From Pyropia yezoensis (lineage: Eukaryota > Rhodophyta > Bangiophyceae > Bangiales > Bangiaceae): 64,000 nt of DNA. Position numbers and translations under genes: made by a program. Location of the stretch: positions 16,869,816-16,933,815 of the forward strand of contig CM020619.1 in NCBI GenBank assembly GCA_009829735.1, written 5' to 3'. Below the pieces are notes generated by a model that searched no databases, had not been told where the DNA came from, and saw only the letters and a program-made list of their open reading frames with translations. This document shows, in pieces, positions 1 through 11,446 of this stretch. The stretch's first letter is position 1. Each line of letters starts with the position of its first letter.

Positions 1-475
1 TTGACAGTACGGCAAGGGGGGGCGGGGGGGCAGCGCGCGCGACGCGCGGAGGAACAGACGGGAGAGGGGGGGGGCGACGCGGTGGGGGGGGGGGGTTGTC
101 GCGTGGGGGGGGGGCGTCGCGGGGGGGGGGGGCTTGACGCGGAAGGGGGGTACGGAACGACCCGTAGGCGGGCGGGGGTGGCGCAGCCGCGGCTCGGGGG
201 GGGTGGCCGGTAACGACGAGCGCGACAGTGCGGCTGACGCGCATTGACAGTACGGCAAGGGGGGGCGGGGGGGCAGCGCGCGCGACGCGCGGAGGAACAG
301 ACGGGAGAGGGGGGGGGGCGACGCGGTGGGGGGGGGGGTTGTCGCGTGGGGGGGGGGGGGGGGGACGGCGCGGGCGGGGGGGTCGTGGAACGTTGCCGCC
401 GCCGCTCGGGGGTGTGGCCGTCCACAGCCGCTTTGGGGGGGGTGCCCAGTGACGACGAGTGCGACCGTCCGGCCA
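1..475. repeat. Tandem duplication, period 243 bp
   Basis: The stretch starting TTGACAGTACGGCAAGG at position 1 recurs at 244. The two copies share long G runs and a G-rich body, then diverge after about 360. Both end in a similar GACGACGAG-GCGAC segment near 212 and 450. Frames through it give only Gly/Arg-rich peptides that differ between copies, so I treat it as non-coding tandem sequence, possibly intron or intergenic DNA upstream of the OTU-like gene. Confidence 0.75.
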
Positions 476-872
476 CCGCGGTCGACGCCACTGCAGCTCA
501 CCTCGTTCCGGGCGGTTGTCAAAAGGCGGGCGCACAATGCGGGGCGGCTCAGCAGTACGTTTTGTTCTTTGGGCGTAGGGGGGGGGGGTGGTCTTGTGGG
601 GCGTGGATGGATGGGCCGTGGTGCTGGTGGGACTGGAGGGGCGGGTGCTGCTGCAGCGCTCTGCTGTCGGATATTGGGGGGTGCTGCCGTTGCAGGGGGA
701 TAGGTGGACGGAGAGTGGGGTCGCGTGTGTTAACGGAATGCCTTCTGACGTGCCTGGGCTTGCCTCCACCTTCATCTCTCTTCCTCCCCTCCCGCCCCTG
801 CCCCCCCCCCCTCCCCCACCCCCCCCACTCCCCCTCCGCACCTGACTTTTGCTGCATTCCCTCGTTCCCCAG
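476..872. other. No gene seen; possible upstream intron
   Basis: A long pyrimidine tract (about 770-835) followed by TTCCCCAG at 865-872 looks like the 3' end of an intron leading into the OTU-like exon. I could not find the expected upstream exon with the catalytic cysteine (DGxC-type) motif. Confidence 0.4.
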
Positions 873-1761
873 AGTGGTCGGAGCGTACCGAGCGGGAGGA
901 AGCCGACCCCCTTCGCCGGCGGGCGGTGGAGGAGCTCGTGGTCCACCGGGCGCTGCCGTCGAAGAACTGTGTGCTGAGCCTTGGCGTCAGCGATGACGAC
1001 GGCGACGACGCCGCCTACGACGACTGCTGCCGGCGGACGCGGCAAAGAAGGATGTACGTGTGGTGGAAAGCAAGTTTCGGGGGTGGATTGGGGGGGGTGG
1101 GGGAGTGGCGGGACACTTTGCTGAGATTGTCGATAAACGGGGCCCCGGTGCGGGGGCTCGTCGTAGGGTGTGGGAGAGGGGCACTGTCGGGGAGGTGGAA
1201 GGGGGACAAGGACGTCGGGGGCGCCAGGCGGCCACGCGAGCGCCGCTGGTGGCTCGCGGGCACCGACTCGGGTGCCCGTGCTCGCCGCTGGCGGCGTTTC
1301 CGGCGCTGCTGGCGGCCGACGCCACCGACGTACCCACCGTCTGACCCACGTGCGTGCGCTCCCCCTCCCCCCAACCTCGTCCCATTTGGTGCACTCCTCC
1401 CCGATCTGCTGTGACACCCACCATGGGTGCTTGCCTTTTTTTGGCGGGGGGCTGTTGCAATTTGTCCCTCTCTCACCCTCTCCCCCATTCGCTTTTTTTT
1501 GCCGTCCCCCCCCCCTTGCTTCCCTGTGGTTGGGCGTGCAGGTATTGCGGGCAGCCCGAGCTGCTCATGGCCGCTCTCCTCCTACACTGCCCCATCGCCG
1601 TGTACGTGCGGTGGGCCGGGGCGGGCCCGCCGGCGGCGCGGCCGCTGCGGCAGATCCAGGTGTACGGGCGGCAGTACCTGACCATACCGCTGTACATTCT
1701 CTACTCGGATGGCGTCGACTACGACGCGCTGCTGCCGGCGGCGGCACGGGCGGTGCCATGA
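873..1761 (+). CDS. OTU-family cysteine protease-like protein, C-terminal part (two exons)
   Basis: Exons 873..1053 and 1542..1761 join in frame across a 488-nt GT-AG intron (GTACGTG donor, pyrimidine tract, GTGCAG acceptor). Exon 1 ends in an AYDDCCRRTRQRR stretch. Exon 2 starts YCGQPELLMAALLLHCPIAV, matching the WGGxxEL...L...I.VY core of OTU deubiquitinases, and continues to PLYILYSDGVDYDALL. OTU proteases normally cut ubiquitin chains with a Cys-His pair. The N-terminal part with the Cys lies outside the window or in unrecognised exons. At the usual catalytic His (HYD motif) this copy has Asp (codon 1717-1719, GAC), so it may be inactive. The gene is 5' partial here. The family assignment is inference from motif spacing. 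Confidence 0.6.
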
Positions 1762-3130
1762 CAGGTCAACCCCCCCCCCCCCCCCCGTGCCCCCCGCCCT
1801 CTGCACCGCCACCGCCGCCACCTCCGCCCCCGAATCCACGGCCACCACCACTAACACGACCACTTGCACCGCCGCCGCCGCCGCCGCAGCTACCGCGGCC
1901 GCCGCCGCCGCCGCCGTCACTGTCACAATCACTGCCACTGTGACTGCCGCGTTGTAGGGGTGCGGCGGGGGGGAGGGGGGAGGGGCGGTCGCCACGGGCT
2001 GTGGACAAGACCAGTCGGTCGGCGGCAGGGGGGGCGGCTGTGGCTGGCGGCAGCGGCGGCAGGACCCGCCCCTGGCGTCGGGCGGGTGCGGGGTGGGGGA
2101 AGGGGCAGGGAGACCCGCGGGCGTCTAAGGGAGAGGAGGGCGTTGCCGCCGCTGCCGGCGTGTATTGGTGTGGCGGGGAGGGAGGAGGCGGGGTGCGGCG
2201 GCCGCGCGCCTCTCTCTCCGCCCCGGCCGCGGCCCACCCCTTGTTCAGACGGCTGTTGCCGGGCATCCTGGGTTTTCAGGGCCGCGCCCCTTCCGCATTG
2301 GCTGAGCACGTTCAATTTGATCCGGCGCTGAAGCAATTCTGGCACCGCATTGGCCCAACCACAGTCTGTCAGGTTTTTTCCTTTACTTCTGCACCAAGCA
2401 CCCCACAAGCATTGAAAAATGCACACGTGGCCGCCATAGCCCTCGTTGCAGCCGTCTCCGGGAGGTCAGATGGGACACATTGGAGAACAGTTCATGCCGG
2501 GGAGTCGCGACTCGTCGAAAAATCGCTGCACGGACCACACACTGTCTTCATCGTGTCGCGGTGCAAGCCCCTCCCGCCTCGCCGCGACCGCCGCCGGCCC
2601 ACCCCACCCCCTCCATCACTCACACCCCCCTACCCTATCCCCGTTAGCTCAGTAATCGTTAAAGTAAAAAACCATATCACTCGTCACCGCATCGCGTACC
2701 AGGAAGGTCAAAAAGGGCGGGGTTTGGTGCTGGCGGTGTCACTGAGCATCTGGAGGGGGTGCGGTCCCCCCGCGACGGCCCCCAAGCCACATCCGGTGCC
2801 GGTGGAAGCAGGTCAATAAGGGGGGAGCTCGGCGCTGGGGGCGTCACAGAGCATCCTGGGGGGGTCCGGTCCCCCCGCGCCCAACCCACATCAGACGCCG
2901 ACGGCGCCAGCAGTGGCTCACGCGACCGCGGCGCATGCCTGCGACGGGAGCCTCCCCGCGCACGCCCCCCAGGCGCCTCCCAGAGACGCGGAGGAATTCC
3001 GTCTACGAACACCTCCGGGATACGTGGGGCGACGAGAGGGGGGCTCTCGTCGCCCGACAGGGTGCTATGGGGATGTGGATGCGCAAGAACTGGGCGCGGA
3101 AGACGCCGGTGCGACGCATCCCCCTCTCAC
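1762..3130. other. No confident gene; low-complexity and repeat DNA
   Basis: The first part (1770-1960) is a C-rich then CCG/CAC-repeat tract giving Pro, Ala or Thr runs in all frames. A less biased stretch follows from about 2250 to 2700. Open frames here have no recognisable domain. A 105-bp tandem pair sits at 2725-2934. Confidence 0.5.
2725..2934. repeat. Imperfect tandem pair, period 105 bp
   Basis: The segment around GTCACTGAGCATC (2738) recurs as GTCACAGAGCATC (2843). Both are followed by GCGGTCC or CCGGTCC plus a C run, then CCACATC and a G/C-rich end. Function unknown. Confidence 0.6.
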
Positions 3131-3290
3131 GGGCTCTGTGGGGCGGTGACCAAAAATTTGGGGCACGAAAGTGCCACCAATTTTTGCTCCAGCCAGTGGC
3201 AGGCCTCCACGTCTGCTGGAAAGATTGGTGTAAACAAAAGCCAGAATGCCCACCTTAACTAGGGGTGGGCCCGCGGGGGGTTGGCTGTCG
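3131..3290 (+). repeat. Dispersed hairpin / CTTAACTAGG repeat, copy A
   Basis: This copy aligns with 35095..35255. Both have CTCACGGnCTCTGTGG, then a hairpin, then CAGCC, GTGTAAA, and CACCTTAACTAGGnGTG. The hairpin has 16-bp arms (3151-3166 and 3171-3186, two mismatches) closing a GAAA tetraloop. Arm and loop sequences differ between copies while the fold is kept. It is probably part of a non-autonomous transposable element. No coding potential was seen. Confidence 0.6.
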
Positions 3291-3357
3291 GCGCATAGAC
3301 TCGGAGAGAAGACCCTGCGAGTCGTCGGCGACGATACCATTCAGAGGCACTTTGAGA

Positions 3358-3412
3358 CATGTGGCGGGTTTGTGGCACCGAGTTTGTGGTGCCACAAACT
3401 CAGCGCCACATG
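3358..3412. repeat. Compound palindrome (long hairpin)
   Basis: Outer arms CATGTGGCG / CGCCACATG enclose inner perfect 12-bp arms GTTTGTGGCACC / GGTGCCACAAAC with loop GAGTTTGT. A short direct repeat, TGCGAGTCGTCG, flanks it at 3317 and 3435. It could be a MITE remnant or a regulatory hairpin. Confidence 0.75.
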
Positions 3413-6400
3413 AAGTCGGTTACTTTGGGACGGATGCGAGTCGTCGAGTTTGTGGCAGCATTTATCCCGCAGAAGTATGCACAACAATCTGAGGCGGAGC
3501 CCGCCGCCGCCGCCGCCGGGGGGAAGGGGCGCGTGGGGGACCCAGGTGAGAACGTTGGTGGGGAGGTGGAGGGCGGGCATGAGGCCTGGAGGGCGGCCGG
3601 CGGGAGGGGGGGGGGGGGGGGGGGGGAAGTAGTCGGCGGTGGCGGCGGTGGCGGCGTTCACGCCCGCAACGCACGCGGCGTGAAGGTGGATGGCCAGCCT
3701 CAGTCTGCCGCCGGGCGCAATGGCGTCAGCGCCCGGGATGCCGTCGCCGCCGCCTCCGCCGCCGCCACTGTCGGCGCGCAAGCGTGCGCGCTCGAGCGCC
3801 GCCACCGCCGCCGCCGCAGCCGCGCGCCACCGCACGTCAGCTGCCGCCGGGCGGCCGCCGCCGCCGGCGATTGGCCGCGAAGGCACCGCCTCGGCGCCAG
3901 TGCCGGCGCCGGTACCGACGAGCACCCACACGGCGGCCGCTGGGGTTGGGGGGTGGAAGGGGGGTGGATGTGGTGGTGGTGGCGGCGGCGGGAGCCACTG
4001 AAGCGCCGCCACAGCCGCCGTCGCCGCCCCCGCCGCCGCCACCGCCACCGCCACCGCCACCGCTGTCGTGGTTGCCGTAATCGCTGCCTTCATAATCGCC
4101 GTCGCCGTTACCGTAGCAAGGCGGGGGGGGGGCGAGGGTAGGGGGAGGGGGGGTTGGGGAAGGCTCCCAGGGGAGGCCGCGGGGGCGCTCTGCTCTCGCC
4201 TTCCTCCAACGGTAGTCTTCGGCGGCGCTTGCACCCACTGATTTCTGGATGCCCGTCGAGGCGGCTGCTGCAGCAGCGGCGGCGGCCGCGGCACACACGA
4301 GCTCTCCATTCTTCACTCTATATGTATACATTCTTTCAACCAATAGAATCCGACCTGGCCCACGTTCCTTCAATAAGAGATGGACAGGAGCGACCGCCCT
4401 CGACGACTCCTAGCCGCATGCAGCATGTACCGGCTCACAGCAAACGAAGACATTTTGCCTTCAGCCAATAGATTCCTCGGGATACTGCATACACATATTT
4501 CACTGTGCATGCGAAGATTAATTTGAAAGATCCTCAACGCCTCGACTTTGAAATCATATGTTGCCCAGGGGCAGGTCCACCGGTAGCAACCGGCCACCCG
4601 CCAGCGCCAGCCACTCCCCCACGATAGCAGCCGCCCCCCGGCCGCAGCAGTCGCCCCCCCCACCGGTTTCAGCCGCCCCACCACGTGTGGCAGCCGCTGC
4701 AGCAGCCGCCCTCACACCGGAAGCGCCCTCTCCCCCACCGGTAGCAGCCGCCCCCTCGGCTACAGCAGGTGCCATCCCGGCTGCAGCAGCCACCCCCCCG
4801 TGGCCAGCAGCTGCCCCTCTGGCAACAGCGGGCGACCCCCACGGGCTGCAGCCGCCGCCCCCCACGGTGGGGTGGCGGCCCACGGCGGTGGCGGCTGACG
4901 GCAGTGGGGGGGAGTGCCAACCGCCTGTTGGAGCAGGCTGCGTCGGGGCGTAATTAAGACTGGTGTGGGGTGGCGCCGGCTGGTGGGGTAGCGGGCTGCT
5001 GGTGAGGGGGGGCGACTGCTTGGGGCGGTGTGCGGGCGCTGGCGGGATGGGGCAGCTGTTCGCATGTGGGGAGGGCCGCTGGCGGGGAGGAGCGGCTTCT
5101 GGAAGTAGGGGCGGTCTCAGCTTGCCATATGAGCCGGTGGTTGTGCGGATCTGGATGGTGGCGGCCTGGAACTCGGGGCCAGCAAGAGCCAAGAACTGAT
5201 CGACAACGCGGGGACTTCGGCGCATGCGAAGTTACACATCTGGATTCACGTCACCCGTTTTTGTGTTCCCATATTTCCCGTTCACGGCAACTGCTCAAGT
5301 CCATACTTCTCTTGTCGACGGCGCTAGCTGCGAGTGGGCTGGAGCCATCATGGCATGATTGCGCGGGTGCTCTGGCTGCTCCCGTCCTCGCCGCTGCGGG
5401 CTGCTGCTGCCTCGAGCTGACCCCCCTCCACCGCCGCCGTCGCCGGCTGCCCGCATCGCCGCCGCCGCCGGCTGCCCTCCCTCCGTTGCTGCAAAACCTG
5501 CTTCCCCCCCCATCTCCGTGACGCACGTACCGGCGGTCGCCCATTTCCGCCGCCGCGAGCGTCACACTTCTCTGTCGCTGCGGGCTGCCGCCGTCAGCCG
5601 CCCTCCAAGCACTTCCGCCGCCTTCTGCGCCCCCCACCACCGCCAGCGCCACCGGCTGCCATCCCCGCGCTGGTATTGTCGCCTGGTGCCCATCTGCCAC
5701 GTGGTGCCGCTGCCCGCCCCGTCCCTTTTGGACGCCGTCGTCGATTGCCACGCTCTCTCTTTCGCCTCCAGCTGGCCCTTTCCCCCGCCCCCGATCGAGG
5801 CTCGCCTTTCGCTGCGCCCCTCCCCTCACCCCCACTGCATGCTTCCGCCGCCGCTACGTGCAGATACCGCCGCGCTTCCTGACATGGTGCGTTGTCGCTC
5901 CTGATGCGGGCACGTGGGCGGTGGTCTCCACGAGCTGGTGCACTGTCGTGGAAGCTCTGCCACTCTTCTGGGGATTCTCAATGCTAACGCGCCGCTGTAT
6001 CGTTCCTGTGCTTGCTTTTCGCATCGCTCTCATAGATTCTCTTCTCTCCCCCCTCCTCCCCGACCCTCGTGCACCCCCCTTTAAACGTGACGTTGCCAAC
6101 TTGGATATGGACGCGCTGGGCGCTTTTTTGGTCGGTGTTTGTCTCTGCATCTGTTATGTCTACGAAGGTACGTATCAATGCCGGGATGGGTAGTGGACAA
6201 TTATTGAGGGCCGGTACAGTGGGCAGCGGGCGGTGCGCAGCGACGTGAACGTTCGCTAGGCTGAGGCCGCTCGTGGTTGCTCAACGGTATGTGCCCGTCG
6301 TTTCTGGTACTGTATCGGCGGCGTATCTTTGTATGTACTACTCAGATGAAGCACTGGTACGCAGAGTCGTGCACCGAGCTTTCTCGACCATGTGTCTTGC

Positions 6401-6506
6401 GTATAAGGCCAGTTTTTTAACGGACATCACAGCTGGGGACATGGTCATTTCACACACTCGTGCGCAACTCAGTGAGCACTGCATTGCAGACGAACACAAT
6501 TGGTCT
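3413..6506. other. No confident gene; GC-rich low-complexity tract
   Basis: Several open frames overlap on both strands. The minus frame 3837..4373 gives a Gly/Asp/Tyr-rich then Arg-rich peptide. The minus frame 4554..5225 starts MRRSPRVVDQFLALAGPEF and becomes Pro/Ala-rich. Neither has a recognisable domain, and composition alone explains their openness. A G run sits at 3606-3626. An AT-richer patch (4310-4560) with TATATGTATACAT could be promoter-like. A plus frame near 5858-6193 is open but unrecognised. Confidence 0.45.
4630..4880. repeat. Imperfect CAGCAGCCGCCCC-type minisatellite
   Basis: Degenerate units of roughly 15-40 nt built on GCAGCAGCCGCCCC recur through this stretch. They account for the Ala/Gly/Pro-rich translations on both strands. 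Confidence 0.5.
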
Positions 6507-7754
6507 TTACATTCCTTTCGCACGCTTGCCCCCTTTTGAAGAGCCCTTTGCAAGCTGGGTGTAGACACGGCCCACTATACTCTCACCCCACTTCGCCTCA
6601 AAAATATCAATCTCACCCACCGCGCTGATCTCCTCTGCCACTCTTTTGTATCTTGAGACCTTGGTTTTTGACGAGGGAGCGAGCCTGCCTGGATACAGCT
6701 TCTGCCGCTCATGCGGGTTGCAAAACAGGGACAAGGGAGGCAAGAGAACGACACCAACCGCATCCTTGCGACCGTCGTGCCAGAGACTGTCTAGCTCCTG
6801 ACTAGACTTGATGAGGGGCAACCCCGAAGTTGACACATCGTGTTGCTCTGCCGCGTCGGGGCCGGATGGCGGCAGGCGTACAGCGCTGGAGAGGGGCGCC
6901 AATGGAGGTGCGGCAGTGCTCGATGCCACTTCCAGCCTAGGATGCGTGCCAAAAGCAGCTCCGGGCGTAGAAGACGCTACGCCGGCTGCAACCAGCCGCA
7001 GGTCCGCGGAAATGGCATTAAAAATCGGTAGATTTGTTGTCCCCCCCGCCTCGGCACTTGCAGAGGTGCACAAGGAAGGGGCCTCCTCCGGCTGGGAAGA
7101 ATGAGCAGTGTCCAAGAGCGCAGGGGACTCGCGGGGGAGAGAGGCAAGCGGATGTCGGCTGCCTTCATCTTGAGCGACAACACGAGGAGCGCCGGAGTCA
7201 GGCTGGCCCTCTGTGCCGCGACCTTGGGAGTCCAGTGTGCGGGGGCCGCCTTCTCGAGCCGACAGAAGTCTGCTCTACTCGCGCTCGTACGGGGGGGAGA
7301 CGTCGTCTGCACCAGTGCTCGGGAGCACGGGCCCCAGCCGTTTAAGGCGCAAATTCTGGAATGACAAGTCACATGAGACACCGTCGCGGAGGCGCTGCAG
7401 AACGGCCACGCTTCGTTCCCCGACAGACCCTGGGTTTTCATCCATGATGGCATGGCGTTGTCGGATTGCACTTCGATGCAGCTCAGCGGCTTGTACGGCC
7501 TCCAGACGCTCGGTGTACATGACTCCCAGCCGGCGCTGCAGCTCGCGAACAACGCTGTCTGGAACACCGAGCGCTGGGCGGCCGTACAAGCCGTTCCCAC
7601 CCGTGCAGCTGGACTCGTCAATGGTTACGTCGGCTCCATTGTTCAGCGAAGCCACAACGGAGCCCGTGCGTGCCGTAGGTTGGGCGCCTGGGCGGGCAGC
7701 GGACGGGATAGAGGGGGTTCGAAATGCCCGCGGAGGCGGAAGATTGGAGTCCAT
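6507..7754 (-). pseudogene. Frame-broken ORF of unknown family, possibly transposon-derived
   Basis: A minus-strand reading starts at ATG 7754 (MDSNLPPPRAFRTPSIPSAA) and includes a helical ELQRRLGVMYTERLEAVQA segment. It stops at 7275, while coding-like text continues in another frame to about 7100 and then in a third frame (7115..6507). The last part carries LDSLWHDGRKDAVGVV, then SSKTKVSRYKRVAEEIS, and ends in a basic tail. The Trp...SSK-RYKRVAEEI layout is faintly like the GCR1_C DNA-binding domain found in some Crypton transposons, but this is weak. Two frame changes without clear introns suggest decay. Composition is less extreme than the flanks. Confidence 0.35.
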
Positions 7755-9382
7755 AAGTGCCTCAAGCAGCTGTGAGGGCGAAGGATGGAGGGCGACCAGG
7801 TCAAGAGCAGGACAGGGCCGGGTTGGCGCGCTGGGGATAATGAAAGAGTATGGGCGACGAGGGCCGGTGGGAGAGAATGCGTGGCCACAATGACAGATTC
7901 AGGATGGGCAGCCGTCGGGTCAGTCTGGTGCACAGGCGAGAGACCCCGCCTGAGTCCCTGCCATACCGGACGGAAGGCACACCACAGTTCACGACCGGAC
8001 CTCGGGATTTGCTTCACTCGCGGTCCGTGGCCCCAGAATCGTGCGCTGCCTTTCGTGCCGCCCTCTACGCATCGTCGTGCCTGGGCGAGTAGGGAGGCGG
8101 CCGGGTTCGGTGGTTGACTGCATTGAAGCTGAAACGTCTCGACATGCAGTAGCTGGAAGACAACAAATGAGTGAAACGGTGGTCAAACTTCCAGAGCATT
8201 CAATCAAAGAGCACATCTCTGTGAAGGCGGGGATGAGGGGTGCCCCAGTCTCACTAGCCATTCGTCTCCTCCCTCTTTAGCCGCGCTTACGCGTGTGGAC
8301 GTCCACACTCGCCGGGGCGCGCCGGCTGGGGACAGCAAAGAATCCTGACTCCTCCCGCCGCCACTGTCACTGCCGCCAACCGCCGCCCACCGGCGTCCGG
8401 CATGGTAGGGCGACCAATCCCGGGAGGCACGCCTGCGCAACCAATCCCTGCGTTCGCGCGTTCCGCCGGGGTATCGGATGACTGGCGGAGGGGTCTTTTC
8501 GGGGGGGTAGCGGGCATACGCAAGCTCCCTGCCTCACCACTTCGGCGGTGTTGGTGTTGGCGCCGTGGTCGCCGGACCAACCAGGCAAAGGACCCTGCCA
8601 GCGCTTGTCCTGGCGCCACCTAGGTGTGCTGGTCGGGCGGAGGGGTCTGTTCGGGGGGTTAGCGGGCATACGCAAGCTTCCCGCCTCGCCACTTCCGCGT
8701 TGTTGGTGTTCGCGCCGTGGTCGCCGGACGAACCAGGCAGAGGACCCGGCCAGCGCTTGTCCTGGCGCCACGTACGTGAAGTAGTCGCGCGGGGTTTATG
8801 GGGTGGGTTGGCGGGTAGGGGCGCACTTGAGGAATGGTCGGTGGCTGCGCGTGTACGACGGGGGCCCGGATTCTCCGCACACTCGAATCAGCGTGGGGGT
8901 CATCCTTCAGAATCAACCCCGGTCCTGGCGACTCTCCAGGCCCCGCTTTTCCACAAGCCGCGCGAGGGGGGTGCGGGGCAAGCGGGGTGGCACGCTGTCG
9001 GCGGGGCACCCTGCGGCCAGGCGAGCCTTCTGTCATCGAGAAGTTGTAGCGGACTGGTCGCTCAAACAATTGAGAGCCTCCTGGTTTACCAATGAGCTTT
9101 CACATCGACGACAGCGAAATGCTGGTGTGCTATCCGTCGTCAAAGTAGACCCCACCGAGGTGTAGACACGACATGGAGGCTGTAAGGTTTTTCACCACTA
9201 AAACTCAAGGGAACTGCATTCCCATGCTAGGGCAACAATTCCGCCTTGGAATGTGATCGAGTTCTCCTGTCGACTGGACGTTGCGCAAGTCGCTTGGCGT
9301 GTTGCTGCCGCTACTGTGCTGCGGTGACCCTCTACGCATCCTCCCCATTGACCAGCGGAAGTTCTCACGGGTGCCTAGCAGC
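7755..9382. other. No gene seen; contains a 152-bp tandem repeat
   Basis: Open frames in this stretch are short and unrecognised. The 8479-8783 section is a tandem duplication. The remainder may be the upstream region of the broken helicase gene at 9383. Confidence 0.45.
8479..8783. repeat. Tandem duplication, period 152 bp
   Basis: The first copy runs from about GACTGGCGGAGGGGTC at 8479 to TGGCGCCAC at 8619. The second repeats the same order from about 8631 to 8771. Shared blocks include GCGGGCATACGCAAGCT, TGTTGGTGTT, CGCCGTGGTCGCCGGAC, and CAGCGCTTGTCCTGGCGCCAC split by small differences. It is not coding as far as I can see. Confidence 0.85.
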
Positions 9383-11446
9383 ATGGAACGCATGGCGCTA
9401 CATGTGCTGCAGTCGAACTTCGGCTTGCAATCGTTCAAACCTGGACAGCTGGAGGCAGTCTTACGAATGGTCTCCCAAGAGCGGCCGTCGTCGAGCCTCT
9501 TGTGTACCATTGCGACAGGCTCCGGGAAGGTAAGTTGACTATGTTCCTTTCTGGTTTGCTCGCTTTCGGTTGTTCACATGCCTTTTTCCTCGTGTCCGAG
9601 CAGACTTGTGACAGATAAGGAAACTAACGCTATTCGTCTTGGCGTTTTGGTAGAATAGACTCTTGTGCTTGACATCAGTGCGGCATTGCTCTGGTGCCAG
9701 TCTGGGTGTGTTACTGTTGTTGTCTGTCCTCTGATTGCTCTGTGCAGGCAGCATGAAGAGTATCTCCTGTCTTGTGGGGTTGCGGCAGCTGCTATCACGT
9801 CCGATACCCACCCGCGCGCCCGCATGGCTGCCCTGGACGGCGTGCGGAGAAGGTCACTCGCCGTGATGATCGTGTCTCCAGAGAAGATTGTCCACTGCGA
9901 CGCAGTCGCTCCTGCTTAGGAGCGCTGCGGTGTGGGTTTGGTGGTGCCGGATGAGGCACACACCTGGTTGACGTGGCCTACATGGCGTCCGGCGATGGCG
10001 CGAGCACCAGCTCGACTGCAGTGCCTGCGGCGTCTCGTCCTGACGGCCACTTTGCGGTGCTCCTCAGAGCCGCTGCTGCAGTCAGCGCTGGGCATGGGCG
10101 GGTCAGATGTCGCGAGGCACCCTTTTTTCTGCGCGAACCCGGCGCTGCACGTGGAGCACCGCCCCCCCTTTTTTTGAGCGCGGCGGCAGGGCTACGAGCC
10201 AAGAATGTGACGCGGTGGTGGACTACCGGCAAGAACGTGCGTTTTCTTTGGCGATGGATGCAACCCGTCATCAAGGCAACGCTATCATTTACGTCCACAC
10301 TCGTCGTCAGGCGGACGACCTCGCCCGGCGTCCACACTGTCTCTACACTGGCATGCACGGTCCCCCAAGAATTGACGTGTTGATCTTTTCCTACCACGCC
10401 GGTCGCGCTGACCGTCAGACGGTGGAGGCTGCGTTTGCCTCTCGACGAGGTGTCATAGTAGTCGCCACTGTGGCGTTTGGTCGTGGTATCAATTCCCCTG
10501 CGGTCCGCGTGGTCGTGCATATGGTACGGTTTTGCCCATCTTTCTCATCTCTTGCTGCTAGATCCTGCCGTTGTTCATTGGCATGTTCCTTTTCTTTTTT
10601 CCTCCATCCGACGGTTCCCAGACCGCGCCGGATTCTTTGGAGATGTATGCCCAGCAGGTTGGTTGCAGTCGCCGCAATGGTGCCGTGGCTGTGTGTTTAT
10701 TGTTTTTGAGCCCCGCCGATTAGGGCCCCTTGCAGCGCGCCGCAGAGCGAGCGGCAGCCTGCCTTGCGGATGTGCAAGCGGGATCCAGCGTCGTGGTGCA
10801 GGCACTGAGCACCAGGGCAGGCGCCATGATTGATGGCAATGCTTTTGTAGGCCGCGGTGTCCAACTGCAGCGTGTGGACTCTGTCCTCGACGTTCTGGTT
10901 TTGGCTTCCTTTGTCGCTGTCGATCAGAGTGAGCACGCATACTGCAGCGTGCGGCGTGGTCCATTCTGGCATTGCCCACCGCACGCACTGTCGGCGGTCG
11001 CCGCTTACTTTTTTTACGCGGTGCTGCACCCTTCGTTCAACCCAGAGAGCACATTCGCTCGCTTTGACAACGCTGACGTCGCCGGCTCCGACCATTTTGC
11101 TCAGCTCGGTGTCGGTGCTACCCGCGCCACTGTGCGAGCCGTGGACGAACTAGCTGCCAGCGGCATTTTGATGCGCCCTGTTGAGTGGCGCGGCCGTCTT
11201 TTTACCGTAGCCCGTCTCCGTGCCGAGCCGCCTACAGCTGCGCAGCTGGCCCAGGCTTGGGCAAAGAAAGCTCGTCGGCAGCAGCGTGCCGCTCAATCTT
11301 TGGAGGAAGTAGCAGACTTTTTGGGTGCGACTTCTTGTTTGTATACTCGCCTTAGCTTCTTGTTTGGTGGAGACGATGAGACCCCGGTTGCGCGGGGGCA
11401 TGGTCGGTGCTATATCTGCCGTCCTGCTTGCCCGTCATTCGAGTGA
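9383..11446 (+). pseudogene. RecQ-family DNA helicase, broken
   Basis: Exon-like blocks 9383..9529, 9659..10523 and 10622..11446 join in phase 0 across short GT-AG introns. They carry RecQ motifs in order: FKPGQLEAV (motif 0), ATGSGK (I), VVVCPLIAL (Ia), IVSPEKIV, VVPDEAH (II), LVLTAT (III), AIIYVHTRRQADDLA (IV), SYHAG...VIVVATVAFGRGI (V), and SLEMYAQQVGCSRRNG at the place of motif VI. RecQ enzymes unwind DNA 3' to 5' in repair and recombination. Breaks: in-frame TAG at 9917-9919, a frame change at the C7T7 tract 10162-10175, and in-frame TAG at 10721-10723. Motif VI has lost the usual GRAGRDG, including its arginines. The C-terminal part has a winged-helix-like look (GATRATVRAVDELAASGIL). 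The order and spacing resemble RecQ4 more than Bloom-type proteins, tentatively. Start chosen at the first ATG in frame (MERMALHVL). Confidence 0.8.

Noticed and set aside
4554-5225. 223-residue minus ORF starting MRRSPRVVDQFLALAGPEF
   Set aside because: The N-terminus looks gene-like but the rest is minisatellite; no homology I can name.
9917-9919. TAG in the helicase explained as an intron
   Set aside because: No donor nearby, and the residues on both sides match RecQ spacing without a gap, so a nonsense codon fits better.
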